Shown: positions 34,952 through 45,979 of the stretch, piece after piece
Position numbering within the stretch: the first letter of the stretch is position 1
Layout: every line of letters starts with the position of its first letter
Assembly (NCBI GenBank): GCA_012184525.1
Contig: WOFQ01000005.1
Coordinates: 186,001-250,000, forward strand
Source of the DNA: Xenoacremonium recifei
Taxonomy: Eukaryota; Ascomycota; Sordariomycetes; Hypocreales; Nectriaceae
Length of the DNA: 64,000 nucleotides
Reading direction: 5' to 3'
The notes under the pieces: model-generated
The model's database searches: none
Told to the model about the DNA's origin: nothing
The model's input: only the letters and a program-made list of their open reading frames with translations
Position numbers and translations under genes: made by a program

Positions 34952-35823
34952 ATGCATCACGGGGCAGCATTTAGGGTCAAGACGGGTTGCCGTACTTGCA
35001 AGTAAGTTCATAGGGGGTCTCTTACGACTTCATTTCGTACTAACATGGACTAACCCTGCCGGTAATGGGGCACGCCGAGTCAAGTGTGATGACCAACGAC
35101 CACATTTTTGGCGTTGTACCATCATAGGTCATGAATGCGGCCGATACGGCGTAAGGGGGGACAGCACATATCTAGGGAGCGCTATTTTTCACGTCTCCAC
35201 CAATGTCCGTCAGCAACACGGGTTGTAAGCCGAATTTTCTGAGTGGTTTATGCGGGTTGATTTCCAAGGAGTGTTCCTCTGCCAAGTCTGGGAAATCTAA
35301 TTCCATAAGCATGCTACAATGAGCTTTCCATTCTTAGCTTTATCTCTTGGCACTAGGCTCTGTTCATAAAAGGGCATGTATTGTCAAAGAGCCGATGATC
35401 TCTCTATACGAGGTTAACAAATTGAAGCTAGCTACCCTGTGACATTGCAAGACAGCCATCGACATGCTAAAGGGTTACGGTAGAGTGGAAGCAGTTGTCG
35501 ATCCGAGAAATCTTCACCGCACGTCTAGCATTTGTGATCATCGAGTACCTCCAAAATCCCCCAGCGCAAGGCCTCCTATACCTCGAGCATGGAACACAGA
35601 TACTATAGGGGCATATGTATCACAAAATTCCGCAAAGTTCTCATGATGCGGCGTATAAATTGGCTCACAGAAGCTTTCCATCAATTGGATGTTTAAGCCA
35701 AGCTATCATTCAAAATCGTGACAGACCATCGAACTTGCTCAAACATCCACGCAAGCAAGAAACGGTCTCTTACGCCAAGATTCTCCATTTGATGGCCCAT
35801 GTGGCGTCCCTCCTCTTAACCTA
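34952..35823 (+). pseudogene. Decayed Zn2Cys6 transcription factor
   Basis: An ATG (MHHGAAF) leads into RVKTGCRTCK with the first two zinc cysteines, then a GTAAGT donor. After about 75 bp the finger resumes as ARRVKCDDQRPH-F-WRC...GHEC, where the fourth cysteine of the Zn2Cys6 pattern is Phe (TTT for TGT). The expected acceptor AG before it reads GG. Beyond, pieces of a typical regulator middle domain can be read in changing frames (for example REIFTARLAFVIIEYLQNPP near 35500-35570) with many stops. It lies between the lactonase-like gene and the SDR gene, the usual place for a pathway regulator. I read this as a pseudogene; a strongly mis-assembled gene is the alternative. Confidence 0.7.
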
Positions 35824-35918
35824 GTACAGGAAATTCCTATTCACTTTGTTACCAACAATTGGGCTTTCGTCGAGAAATGTCATTCTCCCCCCAGTAGATC
35901 TTATCCAGGTCCCACTAT

Positions 35919-36749
35919 CTACCCGAGGGCGGCCATTACAAGTTTGTTACCACCGTTGGCGCTAATGGCCGCCCCGTTCACCCAACGGGCCTCTTCGCTG
36001 GAGAGAAATCCAACAACATAAGCAACATCATCAGGAACTCCAATCCTCTCTGCAGCGGATGTTTCCCGAATTCGGTCCTCGAGAAATCCCGGTGGCATCA
36101 AGTGCTGGATACTCTTAATAGCGTCCGTGGCTGTTAGGCCCACAATAACGCTATTAAACGTTGCATTTGTTGTCTTTGCAAAAGTCTCCGCAAACGAGCG
36201 AGTATAGCTCTGAAGGGCAGCTTTGCTAGCACCGTACGTCATAGTGGGATCAGAGTTGCCTTGTTTGGCGAGGGTGCTTGAGATGTTGATAACACGACCT
36301 CCGTAGGTTGGCAAATATGGTAGAAGCAAGGTAGTGAGCGTAACCGGAGCATAAACGTTCGCTTGCATCGTTTCTTGAAAGATATTCAGAGTTGTAGCTT
36401 TGATCGGTTGCGCTTTCGACTGGTCTGCCAAGACCGCATTATTGACGAGAATATCTATGACAGTTGTCTGGAGTCCTTCAAGAACCTGGGAAATAAGTTT
36501 CGAGCCGAAATCCGGATCAAGTGCATCTGCTTGAACTGCAATTGCCACTTTAACACCAAGCCGACGACACTCATCAAGGGTTGCCTGGGCCGCTTCGAGA
36601 TTAGAAGCATACGTGATGGCCAACTTGGTAAGACCTTTGCGTGCCAAGTGAATAGAAATGGCTTCTCCAATGCCGCGAGAACCGCCGGTCACTAGGGCTG
36701 TCTTGCCAACCAGAGACCAAGGCGCCTTGGGAGACGGAGGGGTAGACAT
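35919..36749 (-). CDS. Short-chain dehydrogenase/reductase
   Basis: A single-exon classical SDR of 276 residues that uses NAD(P)(H). The dinucleotide motif TGGSRGIG is at 21-28, NNA at 103-105, the catalytic Ser in NISST (about 157), and YGASK with Tyr172 and Lys176. The C-terminus has PDDVAYVVGFLSSEEARWVNG followed by ISANGG, typical of 3-oxoacyl-reductase-like or versicolorin-reductase-like SDRs. No signal or membrane segment is present. The substrate cannot be told from sequence. It lies about 1.4 kb from the lactonase-like gene on the same strand, with the decayed regulator between them. Confidence 0.9.
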   Translation of the reverse strand: MSTPPSPKAPWSLVGKTALVTGGSRGIGEAISIHLARKGLTKLAITYASNLEAAQATLDECRRLGVKVAIAVQADALDPDFGSKLISQVLEGLQTTVIDILVNNAVLADQSKAQPIKATTLNIFQETMQANVYAPVTLTTLLLPYLPTYGGRVINISSTLAKQGNSDPTMTYGASKAALQSYTRSFAETFAKTTNATFNSVIVGLTATDAIKSIQHLMPPGFLEDRIRETSAAERIGVPDDVAYVVGFLSSEEARWVNGAAISANGGNKLVMAALG

Positions 36750-36853
36750 TTTGGAAAGGATTGAAAAGGAATTTTCTTAGAAAGTTTAATTCAGCGTGGA
36801 ATGAGAACCTGTTGATGAGAACTTTGACTGTTTCTGTAGTACCGCATTCTCTT

Positions 36854-36861
36854 CTTATATA
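36854..36861 (-). promoter_or_regulatory. TATA-like element upstream of the SDR gene
   Basis: TATATAAG on the minus strand, about 105 bp upstream of the SDR ATG, a good match to a core TATA box. Sequence and position only. Confidence 0.4.
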
Positions 36862-38019
36862 CACAGATCTGGTCCGCAATCGAGAGCAAGTCCGGAATGC
36901 CGCCGCGTGCGATATCAGAGACATTCGTTAGTCCGCCAAAAGTCCGCCAAACTACGCTGCATAGCTTAGGGCAATTAGTGAACCGTTCTATGGGTTACCA
37001 ATTGGAGAGTGGTTTCCTAGAGCAGCATAGCTTACGGGATCGCTATATGGGCCAGCAAATGGAGAATGGCTTCCAAATGGTGTGAACTTTAACGCGTCCC
37101 CCGAAACCACGTCTAAGCTAATTGTGGAGCGCTTCTAGATTACTCCGTACTTGGTTAGGGCTTGTCTATAACATTGTATACTTCCTGGGCCGATGGGTCG
37201 ACGAGGATATTATTAATTCTCTCCTTTTTGTGAGTACATTTTTGAGTGCCTTCACGTGCCGTGACGTATTGGCCTGGTCTCATTGGCCCCCAGGGTAGCG
37301 ATGCAAGGGAGTCTAAACTGGGGGGGAAGAGCGGCTTTTCGCGCAAGGCCGGCTCGTGATATCGTTAGAGCTTCAATTGGGCTACTGTGGAAGATGGCCG
37401 AGCTGTTCCATGACCGATCTGATGTATTTACGGCCCGAGTCTGCCGAAGGCAGGAGCCTGCTGCAAGCAGCCCCAGGCAGGGCTGCCAGAGGCAAGCTTT
37501 GCTACCTAAGGCTAAGGATTTTCGTTGGCATCTGAAGTAATAGCCAAGGCAAACTCTTTCACATGTTTTCCTAGAGCTCAGATCTGTAAGTGCCCTATGG
37601 CCCAGTGATCGACGCTGGAACACACCGTGGGTTCCCGATCTTTAGTGGCCGGCTGGAAAGCTCCGGTGCACCAAACGCCACATCTTGCTGCGCCACACAT
37701 AGATTTGCCTCCCAACCCACCAAGTGTCAAACGTCACAACCCAATCAACCACCACTCTTCCCTCCACAATGTACACCCAATTGATCCCAGGTGGCGGATT
37801 CACCGGAGGAGCTATCGAGCTGGCTGTGGCGCAGTCCGCACATGGCAGGCGAGCTTGCTGAAAGTGGCTGAAAGCTGCCTGGCATGACGTTGGCCGATAC
37901 GCAAGCAGGATGAGGCAACCAAGAGCTGCCCAAGGCAGCCGGGCACTGCATAAAAGTGCAGATCAGCCGCAAAAGCCTGGTTTCGACTCGTCTCAACCCT
38001 CACCTTCTTCCAACACACC
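36862..38019. other. Intergenic, no supported gene
   Basis: About 1.2 kb between the divergent SDR and dynamin genes. Frames are short and without domain pattern. The right end is the dynamin leader. Confidence 0.45.
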
Positions 38020-40521
38020 ATGGGAATGCGAGTCGAGATGCCGTCCATCGAATCGTCCCTCAACACCGAGGGCCTTGCCGACGAACAGCGCGGGCTCTTG
38101 GACCTCATCGACAAGCTTCAGTTCGCGCAGTTGGACAATGTGCGCCTCCCTCAAATTGTTGTCTGTGGTGATCAGTCCGCAGGCAAGAGCAGCGTGTTGG
38201 AAGCCATCACGGGCATTCCGTTCCCCCGCGACGCCAACGCCTGCACCCGATATGCCACGGAGATTCGCATGAGACGGGCCAAGGAGTCCAAGCTCAAGGT
38301 TTCCATTATCCCCGAAAAGACGCGCCCCTACGCCGAACAGACCCGGCTGTTGCAGTATGGCGGGAGTGTTACCAGCGATACGCCGTTTGAGACGATGATG
38401 CGAGATGCGACCGAGCTCATCACGCCCAAGAACGTGCCCGGTCGGTTTGCAGCTCGCGACATTCTCGTCATCGAAAAGACCGGCCCCGACATGCCGCTGC
38501 TGACTTTGGTCGACCTTCCCGGGCTTGTCAAGGTTGCCAACAGGGACCAGACCGAAGCCGATATCCAGACCATCGAGGCCCTCTCGGACCGGTACATGAA
38601 GAGTTCCCGCACCATCATTCTTGCTGTCATCGGAGGCAACAATGACTACGTCCAGGCGCCTATCCTCCTCAAAGCCAGGACGTTTGATCCCTCGGGATCT
38701 CGAACCATCGGTGTCCTCACCAAGCCCGACTTGACCGAGCGGATCGGTCTCGAAGACAAATTCATCGAGCTTGTCACCAACAAGGACCCCGAGAACCAGC
38801 TGAAACTCGGTTGGTACGTTCTCCTCAATCCGGGACCTGGAGATCGGTGGACGACGTCTGAGGACCGGAATCGCCGGGAGGCCGAGTTCTTCACGCGAGG
38901 CCGTTGGGCTGCCCTCCCTCCCCAGATGTGGGGAGTTGCCGCTCTTCGACAGAAACTTAGCACGCAGTTGCAACGACATATCGGCAAGCATGTCAAGACT
39001 CTCCGCCGTCAGATCCAGCAGGCGCTCGAAGGCTGTGATTCTCAGCTCAAGGCTATGGGCTCCGGCAAGGATACCATCGAGGAGATGCGCTTCGAGATGG
39101 GCGAACTCTTCACTGCCTCGAACAACCTCGTGACGCCGGCAGTCAACGGCAACTACAAGAACCCCTTTGGCGAAAAGTTCTTTGCGCGGCAATCCAATCC
39201 CAAGGGGACACCCTCTCAGAAGCTGCGAGCGCGTGTTCGAGAGGAGAGCGAGAGGTTTGCACGGCGCTTTCGCCAGCACGGCCGCAAGATCAACTTCCAG
39301 AACAATGCTCCTCCTCCTGCAGCCAACTTGCCACCAGCCGGCGTCGTTGGGGACCGCTCGAAGAAGGATTTCGCCGAAAAGGAAGTCGAGCCGCTCCTTC
39401 GACAAATTCGAGGAAACGAGCTGCCTCTCGATTCAAACCCTCGAGCGCCGTATATCCTCTTCCAGGATTACTCTCGCAACTGGTCCGTCCTCGCGCAAGA
39501 ATACAAGGACAACCTTGGTGTTATTTGCAACGAGTTCCTCGCCGATGTCATTGACCATGTCTGGCCTCTCCGGATGCGTGACCCGCTTCGGTATCATTTC
39601 CTCGAACTCAAGATGAAGGAGCTGGTAGAGAACTCGGACGCAGAGCTCTCCAAGCTGGTTGACGACATGGAGCTCGAAGTTCAGCCGTTCGACCCCGAAT
39701 ACGAGGACCGGCTGCGCAAATGGCGCGCCGATTCGACCGAGAACGGCGGATCATACACTGAGGCCGAGGAGGTGCTCGAGAAGATGCTGATCTACTATGA
39801 TCTCACCGCCAGAATCTTTACTCGCAATGTCATCACTCAGGTGGTTGAGCGCCACTTGCTCCTGGGGATGCTTCGCCTCTTCAACCCCATCGAGATCCTG
39901 CGCATGCCCGACTCGACCATTGAAGCTATTGCTGCCGAAAACAAGGAGACCAGAGATCGCCGTCTGGCGCTTAAGCAGCAGAAGAAGGCCATTGAAGAGG
40001 CTAGAAGCATCTGCGCCAACCTTGCAATGCGAAGCGAGCTTCGCGCCTATGAAGATGATCCAGAGGACGTCGAGAGCGAAGAGGAGGATATTAGGGCTCC
40101 CAGTCGTCGTCAGTCAACGGCACCTTCAGTACAGCAGCAACAGTACATCCCGGCACAGCTACCTCGTCAAGATTCGGTCCGGCGGTCTCCCCGCGAGGAG
40201 CGTGTCAGTCGACGACCGGTGACGCCCCAGGAGTCGCATCAGTCGAACCCGTACCGCCAAGAACCGCAATCGCAGCCTCGAGACTGGGAGCACTCCTACT
40301 ACACGACCTCTCAGGAGCAGCCATCGCTTGGTCATTCACAGGCACCCCCGCCGCCCCCGCGCCCGCAGAAGGTCGGGCTGGGAGAGACTGAGGCATACTA
40401 CGACTCGGCGCCGCGGTCCGAGAGTTACTCACAGAGCTCGACGCGAGGTGAGCCCCGCAAGGAGAGTGCCAGACACCGACTTGCGAATGCTATGCGATTA
40501 GGCGCGCAGAATCAGAATTAG
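38020..40521 (+). CDS. Dynamin-family large GTPase
   Basis: A single-exon protein of 833 residues. G motifs are in order: G1 GDQSAGKSS at 50-58, a G2 Thr in CTRYATEI (about 76), G3 DLPG at 165-168, and G4 TKPD at 234-237. The middle/stalk region follows, with FFTRGRWAAL and LFEEMRFEMGE-like helices, then a GED-like helical segment (EKMLIYYDLTARIFTRNVITQVVERHLL, about 588-615, shown here only in outline). The C-terminal ~160 residues are a disordered Ser/Pro/Gln/Arg-rich tail. It differs from Vps1, Dnm1 and the mitochondrial fusion GTPases, and resembles the fungal Mx-like dynamins whose function is mostly unknown. A role in membrane remodelling is inferred from family. Confidence 0.88.
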   Translation: MGMRVEMPSIESSLNTEGLADEQRGLLDLIDKLQFAQLDNVRLPQIVVCGDQSAGKSSVLEAITGIPFPRDANACTRYATEIRMRRAKESKLKVSIIPEKTRPYAEQTRLLQYGGSVTSDTPFETMMRDATELITPKNVPGRFAARDILVIEKTGPDMPLLTLVDLPGLVKVANRDQTEADIQTIEALSDRYMKSSRTIILAVIGGNNDYVQAPILLKARTFDPSGSRTIGVLTKPDLTERIGLEDKFIELVTNKDPENQLKLGWYVLLNPGPGDRWTTSEDRNRREAEFFTRGRWAALPPQMWGVAALRQKLSTQLQRHIGKHVKTLRRQIQQALEGCDSQLKAMGSGKDTIEEMRFEMGELFTASNNLVTPAVNGNYKNPFGEKFFARQSNPKGTPSQKLRARVREESERFARRFRQHGRKINFQNNAPPPAANLPPAGVVGDRSKKDFAEKEVEPLLRQIRGNELPLDSNPRAPYILFQDYSRNWSVLAQEYKDNLGVICNEFLADVIDHVWPLRMRDPLRYHFLELKMKELVENSDAELSKLVDDMELEVQPFDPEYEDRLRKWRADSTENGGSYTEAEEVLEKMLIYYDLTARIFTRNVITQVVERHLLLGMLRLFNPIEILRMPDSTIEAIAAENKETRDRRLALKQQKKAIEEARSICANLAMRSELRAYEDDPEDVESEEEDIRAPSRRQSTAPSVQQQQYIPAQLPRQDSVRRSPREERVSRRPVTPQESHQSNPYRQEPQSQPRDWEHSYYTTSQEQPSLGHSQAPPPPPRPQKVGLGETEAYYDSAPRSESYSQSSTRGEPRKESARHRLANAMRLGAQNQN

Positions 40522-41323
40522 CAGAATAAGAGCTAGATGTACACGCGATGTAAGACTACACAATCAGGAATTGGGAATGCAAGAGAGATTACTGAAGAAT
40601 TATTGGGCTTGGGATGAAAGATGTAGCGTTAGATAGGTTTACTGAATGAATCAGATATCCAGACTCAATCTCAACCCTCTGCTTCTGTCTCCGAAGCCAT
40701 ACACTGACGAAACGTTAACACATGGACCTAAATTTGATCAAGTAGGCACTGCCATAATATAGATTTATGCTTAAACTAATGTCCAATAAATGTTTGTTCT
40801 CGTGATTCGGAGCTTCTCTTTTCAGGGGGCCCAGTAGTTGCTGGGCTTGGATGAGTTGGAGTTCGGACGACAGATTGGGCAAGCAATGCGCTGTGCTGGA
40901 GGCATGAAGGGGCGAGAACGAGAGCGCTTCTGTCTCAGAGCGGAGAATCGCAACAGTGGCACTGGGCATTGCAGATCAACTTCAATAGACCCCAAGACAT
41001 GTCGCGGATATGGCGGGTAGCTCGGATGATGACGATGACATCGACGGACAGCTGGCAGGCAGGCCTTTGAGTCGCAATTACAGCGCATGGAGACGATTTC
41101 CAGGGCGTTGAGACCGCGACAGGATTTATGACGGGGTGCGGCTGGCCACTGCATCCTAAAGCCGATCCGGTGTAAGAGCCCTACATACGTCATAAAGAAT
41201 GCCATGACAGGGATATTCTGTTCGGCCATAACAACAACAGCTCGATTCCGCCTCATTGCAGCTCAAGCTGTTCATCAGTGTTTCTTCATGAACTTATAGA
41301 ACTGCAGAGATCTTACGTCTAGA
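40522..41323. other. Intergenic, no supported gene
   Basis: About 800 bp holding the dynamin 3' end and the CDF transporter promoter. A 144-codon frame on the minus strand has no recognisable pattern and is left out. Confidence 0.45.
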
Positions 41324-42721
41324 ATGGTTGGCAGACGCACATTAAACACCAACGGGCGCAGCCGCGACGGTGAAGATGCGCACCATCGCCCCCAGGACAT
41401 CGAAACAGGCCGCGCCGACGAATACGGCCAGAACATCACCGGCCGGCCTCGCCCGCAAATCTTCAAGTTCCAGGACGCCGCCCGCACGGCCCTGCAAGAC
41501 GCCCGCCGCGGCGAGATCAAGGACGCGCTGCTGCACGGCATCGACCGCCAGGGCCTCGAGCGCTTCCGCAAGTCCGACGAAGAGCTCAAGGCCATCCGCG
41601 ACAAGCGCGTGCGCGCCTTCTACAGGACCCAGAACGAGCGCCTGAATGACTGGCTGGAGGTCGACTCGGTGGTTATGGCCATCGCCGACGATGTGCTGGA
41701 GAGCATGGATCCGGATCCCGACCACGACGGCGATCAGGAGCGCAGGGGGGCCTTGCAGCGCGTGGAGGGCAACATTGGCGAGCTGCTGCCCGAAGAAGAG
41801 AAGATGCGGCGACGCAGGGCGAGTCGGCGCGCAAACTGGGCCATCAACGTCAATGTCATCGCCAACATCCTGCTGCTCATCGGCAAGGCCTTTGCCGTGT
41901 TCACCACGGGCTCGCTCTCGCTGGTGGCCTCGCTGGTCGACTCGGCGCTCGACCTGCTGTGCACGCTCATCGTGTGGACGACCAACCGGCTCGTGCTGTG
42001 GCGGCTGAGCTCCCTCAAGCGGCGATTCCCCGTGGGCAAGCGACGCCTCGAGCCAATGGGCATCCTCGTGTTCAGCATCATCATGGTCATCTCGTTCCTG
42101 CAGATCCTGCAAGAGTCGTTCGAGCGGCTGCTGCACCACGCCGCGGTTGAGATCCTCAGCTGGGCGGCCATCGGCTCGCTCGTCGCCACGATTGTCATCA
42201 AGGGCACCATCGGGTTAGTCTGCCGGCCCATCCGCACGACGCAGGTGCAGGCGCTGGTCCAGGACTGCAAGACGGACGTGATATTCAACACGCTGTCGCT
42301 GCTGTTCCCGCTGATCGGGGCCAAGACCAACGTCTGGTGGCTGGACCCTGTTGGCGCTGGGCTGTTGAGTCTGTTCATCATCTGGGACTGGGGCGAGACG
42401 TGCTTCGAGAACATCACGCGGCTCAGCGGGCAGGCGGCGGATGACCACACGCTGAAGAAGTTGATTTATCTGGCGTATCGCTTCGCGCCGGTGGTTGCGG
42501 GCTTCAAGAATATCACGGCGTATCATGCGGGGGATGGCGTGTGGGTGGAGTTTGACCTGTTGTTGGACGAGAAGACACCGTTGAATAAGTCGCATGATAT
42601 TGCTGAGACGCTTCAGTACTGTGCGGAGGCTTTGAAGACGATAGATCGGGCTTTCGTGACGACGGATTACACGGCATCGGGACCTCCGGGTCATGCTTCT
42701 GATACAGAGTGGAATCACTAG
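41324..42721 (+). CDS. Cation diffusion facilitator, manganese-type
   Basis: A single-exon, 465-residue CDF transporter. A long cytosolic N-terminus (1-170) precedes six predicted helices (about 172-360) and a C-terminal cytosolic domain. The metal site in helix 2 is Asp206-x3-Asp210 (LVDSALDLL) and in helix 5 Asp314-x3-Asp318 (QDCKTDV). The DxxxD pair marks the Mn-CDF group and not the zinc HxxxD type. The signature RRFPVGKRRLEPMG lies in the loop after helix 2. Members export Mn2+ (or Fe2+) from the cytosol to organelles or outside by proton antiport. The length and long N-terminus are usual for fungal members. The target membrane cannot be told. Confidence 0.92.
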   Translation: MVGRRTLNTNGRSRDGEDAHHRPQDIETGRADEYGQNITGRPRPQIFKFQDAARTALQDARRGEIKDALLHGIDRQGLERFRKSDEELKAIRDKRVRAFYRTQNERLNDWLEVDSVVMAIADDVLESMDPDPDHDGDQERRGALQRVEGNIGELLPEEEKMRRRRASRRANWAINVNVIANILLLIGKAFAVFTTGSLSLVASLVDSALDLLCTLIVWTTNRLVLWRLSSLKRRFPVGKRRLEPMGILVFSIIMVISFLQILQESFERLLHHAAVEILSWAAIGSLVATIVIKGTIGLVCRPIRTTQVQALVQDCKTDVIFNTLSLLFPLIGAKTNVWWLDPVGAGLLSLFIIWDWGETCFENITRLSGQAADDHTLKKLIYLAYRFAPVVAGFKNITAYHAGDGVWVEFDLLLDEKTPLNKSHDIAETLQYCAEALKTIDRAFVTTDYTASGPPGHASDTEWNH

Positions 42722-44703
42722 AGATGTAGAGGGGTATGTATTTTGTAGACTATTTTAAATGTAAGATAAATGATGAGAAAATTCCTGCCCGCGATGAATG
42801 AACTGGGAAAGCAGTAAAAATGTCTACGGCCTGGGGAGTGTTCTGTGAGGCACGCTCTGTCACCGAGAGCAGACGCTCGTTAGCGTAGGACAACAAAGGT
42901 TTTCAGCATCAGCCAAGGGCGACTACCTAGCATCGAGAGAAGTACACCAAGAGGCATCAAGGTTTGAAGGGCAGCAAGAGCCATTGAGTTGCGTTTTACT
43001 GGCGTGGCCCGCGACTTTGTGGCGTCAGGGTGCTGTGGACATGAGCGTATCAGATCTCCTACCTGCTAAGATGGCGAGATGTCTTTGTTGCCCAATTTGC
43101 CCTACACTCCTAAGTCTAGGAATGAAGATCCAAACCATGGTGGCTTTCAAAGACGGCACACGGGATTCTCTGCAAATGAAACTGATCCTCTCATGGAAAG
43201 TTGCCAATAATTGCATTCCAGTTCGAGCTGGTGAAGGAGTCGTATGAACGATTTATTGAAAGGCGGAATCTGGTCAAGGTTTATAGCATGCCACAGCCAT
43301 GGTGGGCTCGCGAGTAGTTCTTGTTTGGTATGATAATACATGTTGACGTGGAATTTCCCGTTTTACAGTCGGTAACAGGCTGTGAGAGTGGTGGGCTCTG
43401 TGACTGTGTTCAAGAGACATTAGCTTTGCCCGAGGTCGATCTTTAGATTGATGTAGAGCCACATCAAATGGCCTTGATATGCGTTAATATGCATCATATA
43501 ATAATTGGTTATTCTGATGAAGTCAAAGAGATAGCGACAGCGCCTTCTAGATACTACAATAAACAGACCATACTCAGTAATAAAAGCCGTGAAGTCCCGA
43601 TCGCCATGGATATTACTAGAGTACTGCCCAGACAGCGGAGAAATAACATCCCCTTGAATAGAAACACCCTTCCGAGATTAAAGGCACGTCCCCTCCTTGA
43701 AGCATGTGAGTTTTCGTCCGTGCATACGAGGGCGACTCAATTGAAAGGGAGAATCGTGAATGAATGGGGTTGATTAAGCCACAATGTGGGTGGCGTAAGC
43801 CGCGTGACTTCGTGACGCGAGGAGGCAGACCACCATCTCTCAGGTGGATGGACAAAGAGATCATATCACATAACGGCAAACTTCTATTGAGCGGGCCTCG
43901 AGCAGCCTTCCCAATCTGCGCCAGTATTAGGCAGGCGGGCGAAGCTCTTCGACGGTGGTCCCGATTTTCATTCGACCACAGACAGCCGTAGTGGTAATCA
44001 AGAGGGAGGCAGCGAGGCCATCGGTGTTGTGCGAGGTGGAATGTGTTTTCCAAGAGAGGCAGTTCATGTTTTTGTGTGTCGCGTGCGGGATTTGGTTTCA
44101 ACTTGGTACTTGGTGGGATGTCAATTGGGGATTGTTCGGTGATGTGGTGGAAGATCCATTATCTTTCTCTATAATTCGTTTGTCTGCTTTCCGTCTAGGG
44201 TGGACCTGGCACGCTTTTGTTTCCCAACAGCAGCTTGAAGTGGTCCATAGATTGTATACAGTAACACGATCATTTCAGCTCAACCGTGCTTGATTTACCT
44301 CGTAAGAAAGTATGATGCTCTGCAATCTCCTGCGCAACAATTTGGCTGACATGGCCCCGACCTGGCATGCATTTTTGTATCCATATCCGCCAGTCGTGAA
44401 TTGCTTTGTCTCTAACCCATTTTCTCGCGGTGGCCAGGATGACACGTACTAAAGACAAAAATTGAGTAGGTCCAAAAATTTGAGTAAGAATTCCGAAACA
44501 CCATGAAAGTTAACTATCTGATGACTATTGCCTATGAGTGAAGTAAAAAGCGAAAAGCTTCTCCCAATGAAAGGTAAAACGGGTGGCAAAATTCCACACG
44601 GAGCAGGACCGAGCAGATGGCCTGATCAATTAGAATGAGCTGTTGTTCTTGACCCCCCATCTATGCCGATTGATGGCCCTGGATATCTTGCCTAAACTCC
44701 GCC
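42722..44703. other. Intergenic, no supported gene (~2 kb)
   Basis: Frames here are under about 160 codons, overlap on both strands and lack domains. No repeats or RNA genes recognised. Confidence 0.45.
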
Positions 44704-44879
44704 CTACCTAAACTCTTGATCGACACTCCGCTCCGGCATCAATTTGCCGCCCTCTGGTCTATCCTCGGTCTTCTTGTTCTTCCAACCGAAGATCAGTTTG
44801 TTGAACCTGCAGTTGTGCTCAAGTAAGGCGGGGACGTGGATCTCGTATGAATCAAGGTCGAAGTGTAATGCGGGAAAAA

Positions 44880-45979
44880 TCAGGAGCCCGGCTCGTCCGA
44901 ATCCCAGGAGAAAAGCCATTCACCCGGTTGGGCAAACAGTACGATGGCTGCGTTCGCTGCCCACTCAATCCTGTGACGAAGGCGCTCTTTGAGAGCTTCG
45001 GGATATGAGCCAAAACGCTCCATCTTATCCAGATGCAGAGTATTGAAGATGTCATCTCTAAGGGACGTGACCATCTCGCTTCTGGGGTCCTCTGCAAGGC
45101 GGCCGAATGTCCTATACCCATAGGCTGGATTTATAGCAAATTCTGCGTAATAGAGGGACACCACGACCTAAAAATCGATTTTAGAACAGGATGCGTGTCT
45201 GGAATAATAAAGACTGACCTCGCGGAAAACAGAGAGAAGATCCCAATAATTACCACTCCCACAGTCCCCTGGTCTTGTCAGTCTAATGACAGGCAAAAGA
45301 GCAGAGAGAACGTACCGTAGAGCCGCCATTCTGGGTTGAATTCAGTAAGTACTCGATAATAGCTGACAAGCTGCTGAGGAAGAAACGTCTTCGAGATGTC
45401 GCCAGTGATATGCATACGAGGAATCAGCACTTGAGAAATGAAGCATGCGATCGCTCCGTGACGAGTCTTGAGGTTGGATATAAGCTCGGTCCATGTGCCG
45501 TCATTGACAGGTTTCCCAGCGAGTCTTGTTAATTCATCTTCGTTGAGGAGAGCCTTGATACTGGACTCCGAAGCATCCTGATGATAGCTACTTGGATCGT
45601 CTTCGATGAACTGATGGGTGAATTCCCAAATTCCGAGCGCGGCTGTGATATCCTTTCCGACACATTCATCAACGCATCCACGTGTTGTCAGGGCGCGAAG
45701 TCGCGTGCCCGGGACGTCCTTATAATGTTGCTTGGCAAGATTCGTTCGACCGTCGCGGAAGAAGGCGCTGGGCCAGGGAGGTCGATAAGTAGGCCGTTCG
45801 GGTTCGGGGAAGCAGTATCCGGGTTTGATGGTGGCAACTGCCTTCTGGAGGACCTTGAGTCGATAGGTGAAGAGGCTCCAGACAGAGATAGCAGTCAGTA
45901 CCAGAGCTGCGACGAAGCCAATAGCGACTCCAATACCAATGCCCCGAGTAAGGCCAAGAGAATAAGTAGCAGAGGCCAT
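44880..45979 (-). CDS. Membrane-anchored fungal protein of unknown function
   Basis: Three exons (45979-45316, 45268-45219, 45167-44880; introns 47 and 51 bp) give 333 residues. The short middle exon supplies DCGSGNYWDLLSVFRE and joins to VVVSLYYAEFAINPAYGYR. One membrane helix lies at residues ~15-40 (GIGVAIGFVAALVLTAISVW) near the N-terminus; the rest is a soluble domain with QVLIPRMHITGDISKTFLPQQLV and RLRHRIEWAANAAIVLF. I know no function. The frame stops at 44880 after WDSDEPGS, but a shifted frame continues protein-like (IFPALHFDLDSYEIHVPALL) to 44704, so the C-terminus may be frameshifted in this copy. Exon joins are well supported by frame and splice signals. Confidence 0.65.

Noticed and set aside
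37993..39405. 470-codon open frame antisense to the dynamin gene
   Set aside because: It mirrors the dynamin codons; its sequence is Leu/Arg/Gly/Asp-rich with no domain, and the sense protein has clear GTPase motifs.
41342..42139. 265-codon frame antisense to the CDF transporter
   Set aside because: His/Val/Leu/Asp-rich shadow; the sense frame has clear CDF motifs.
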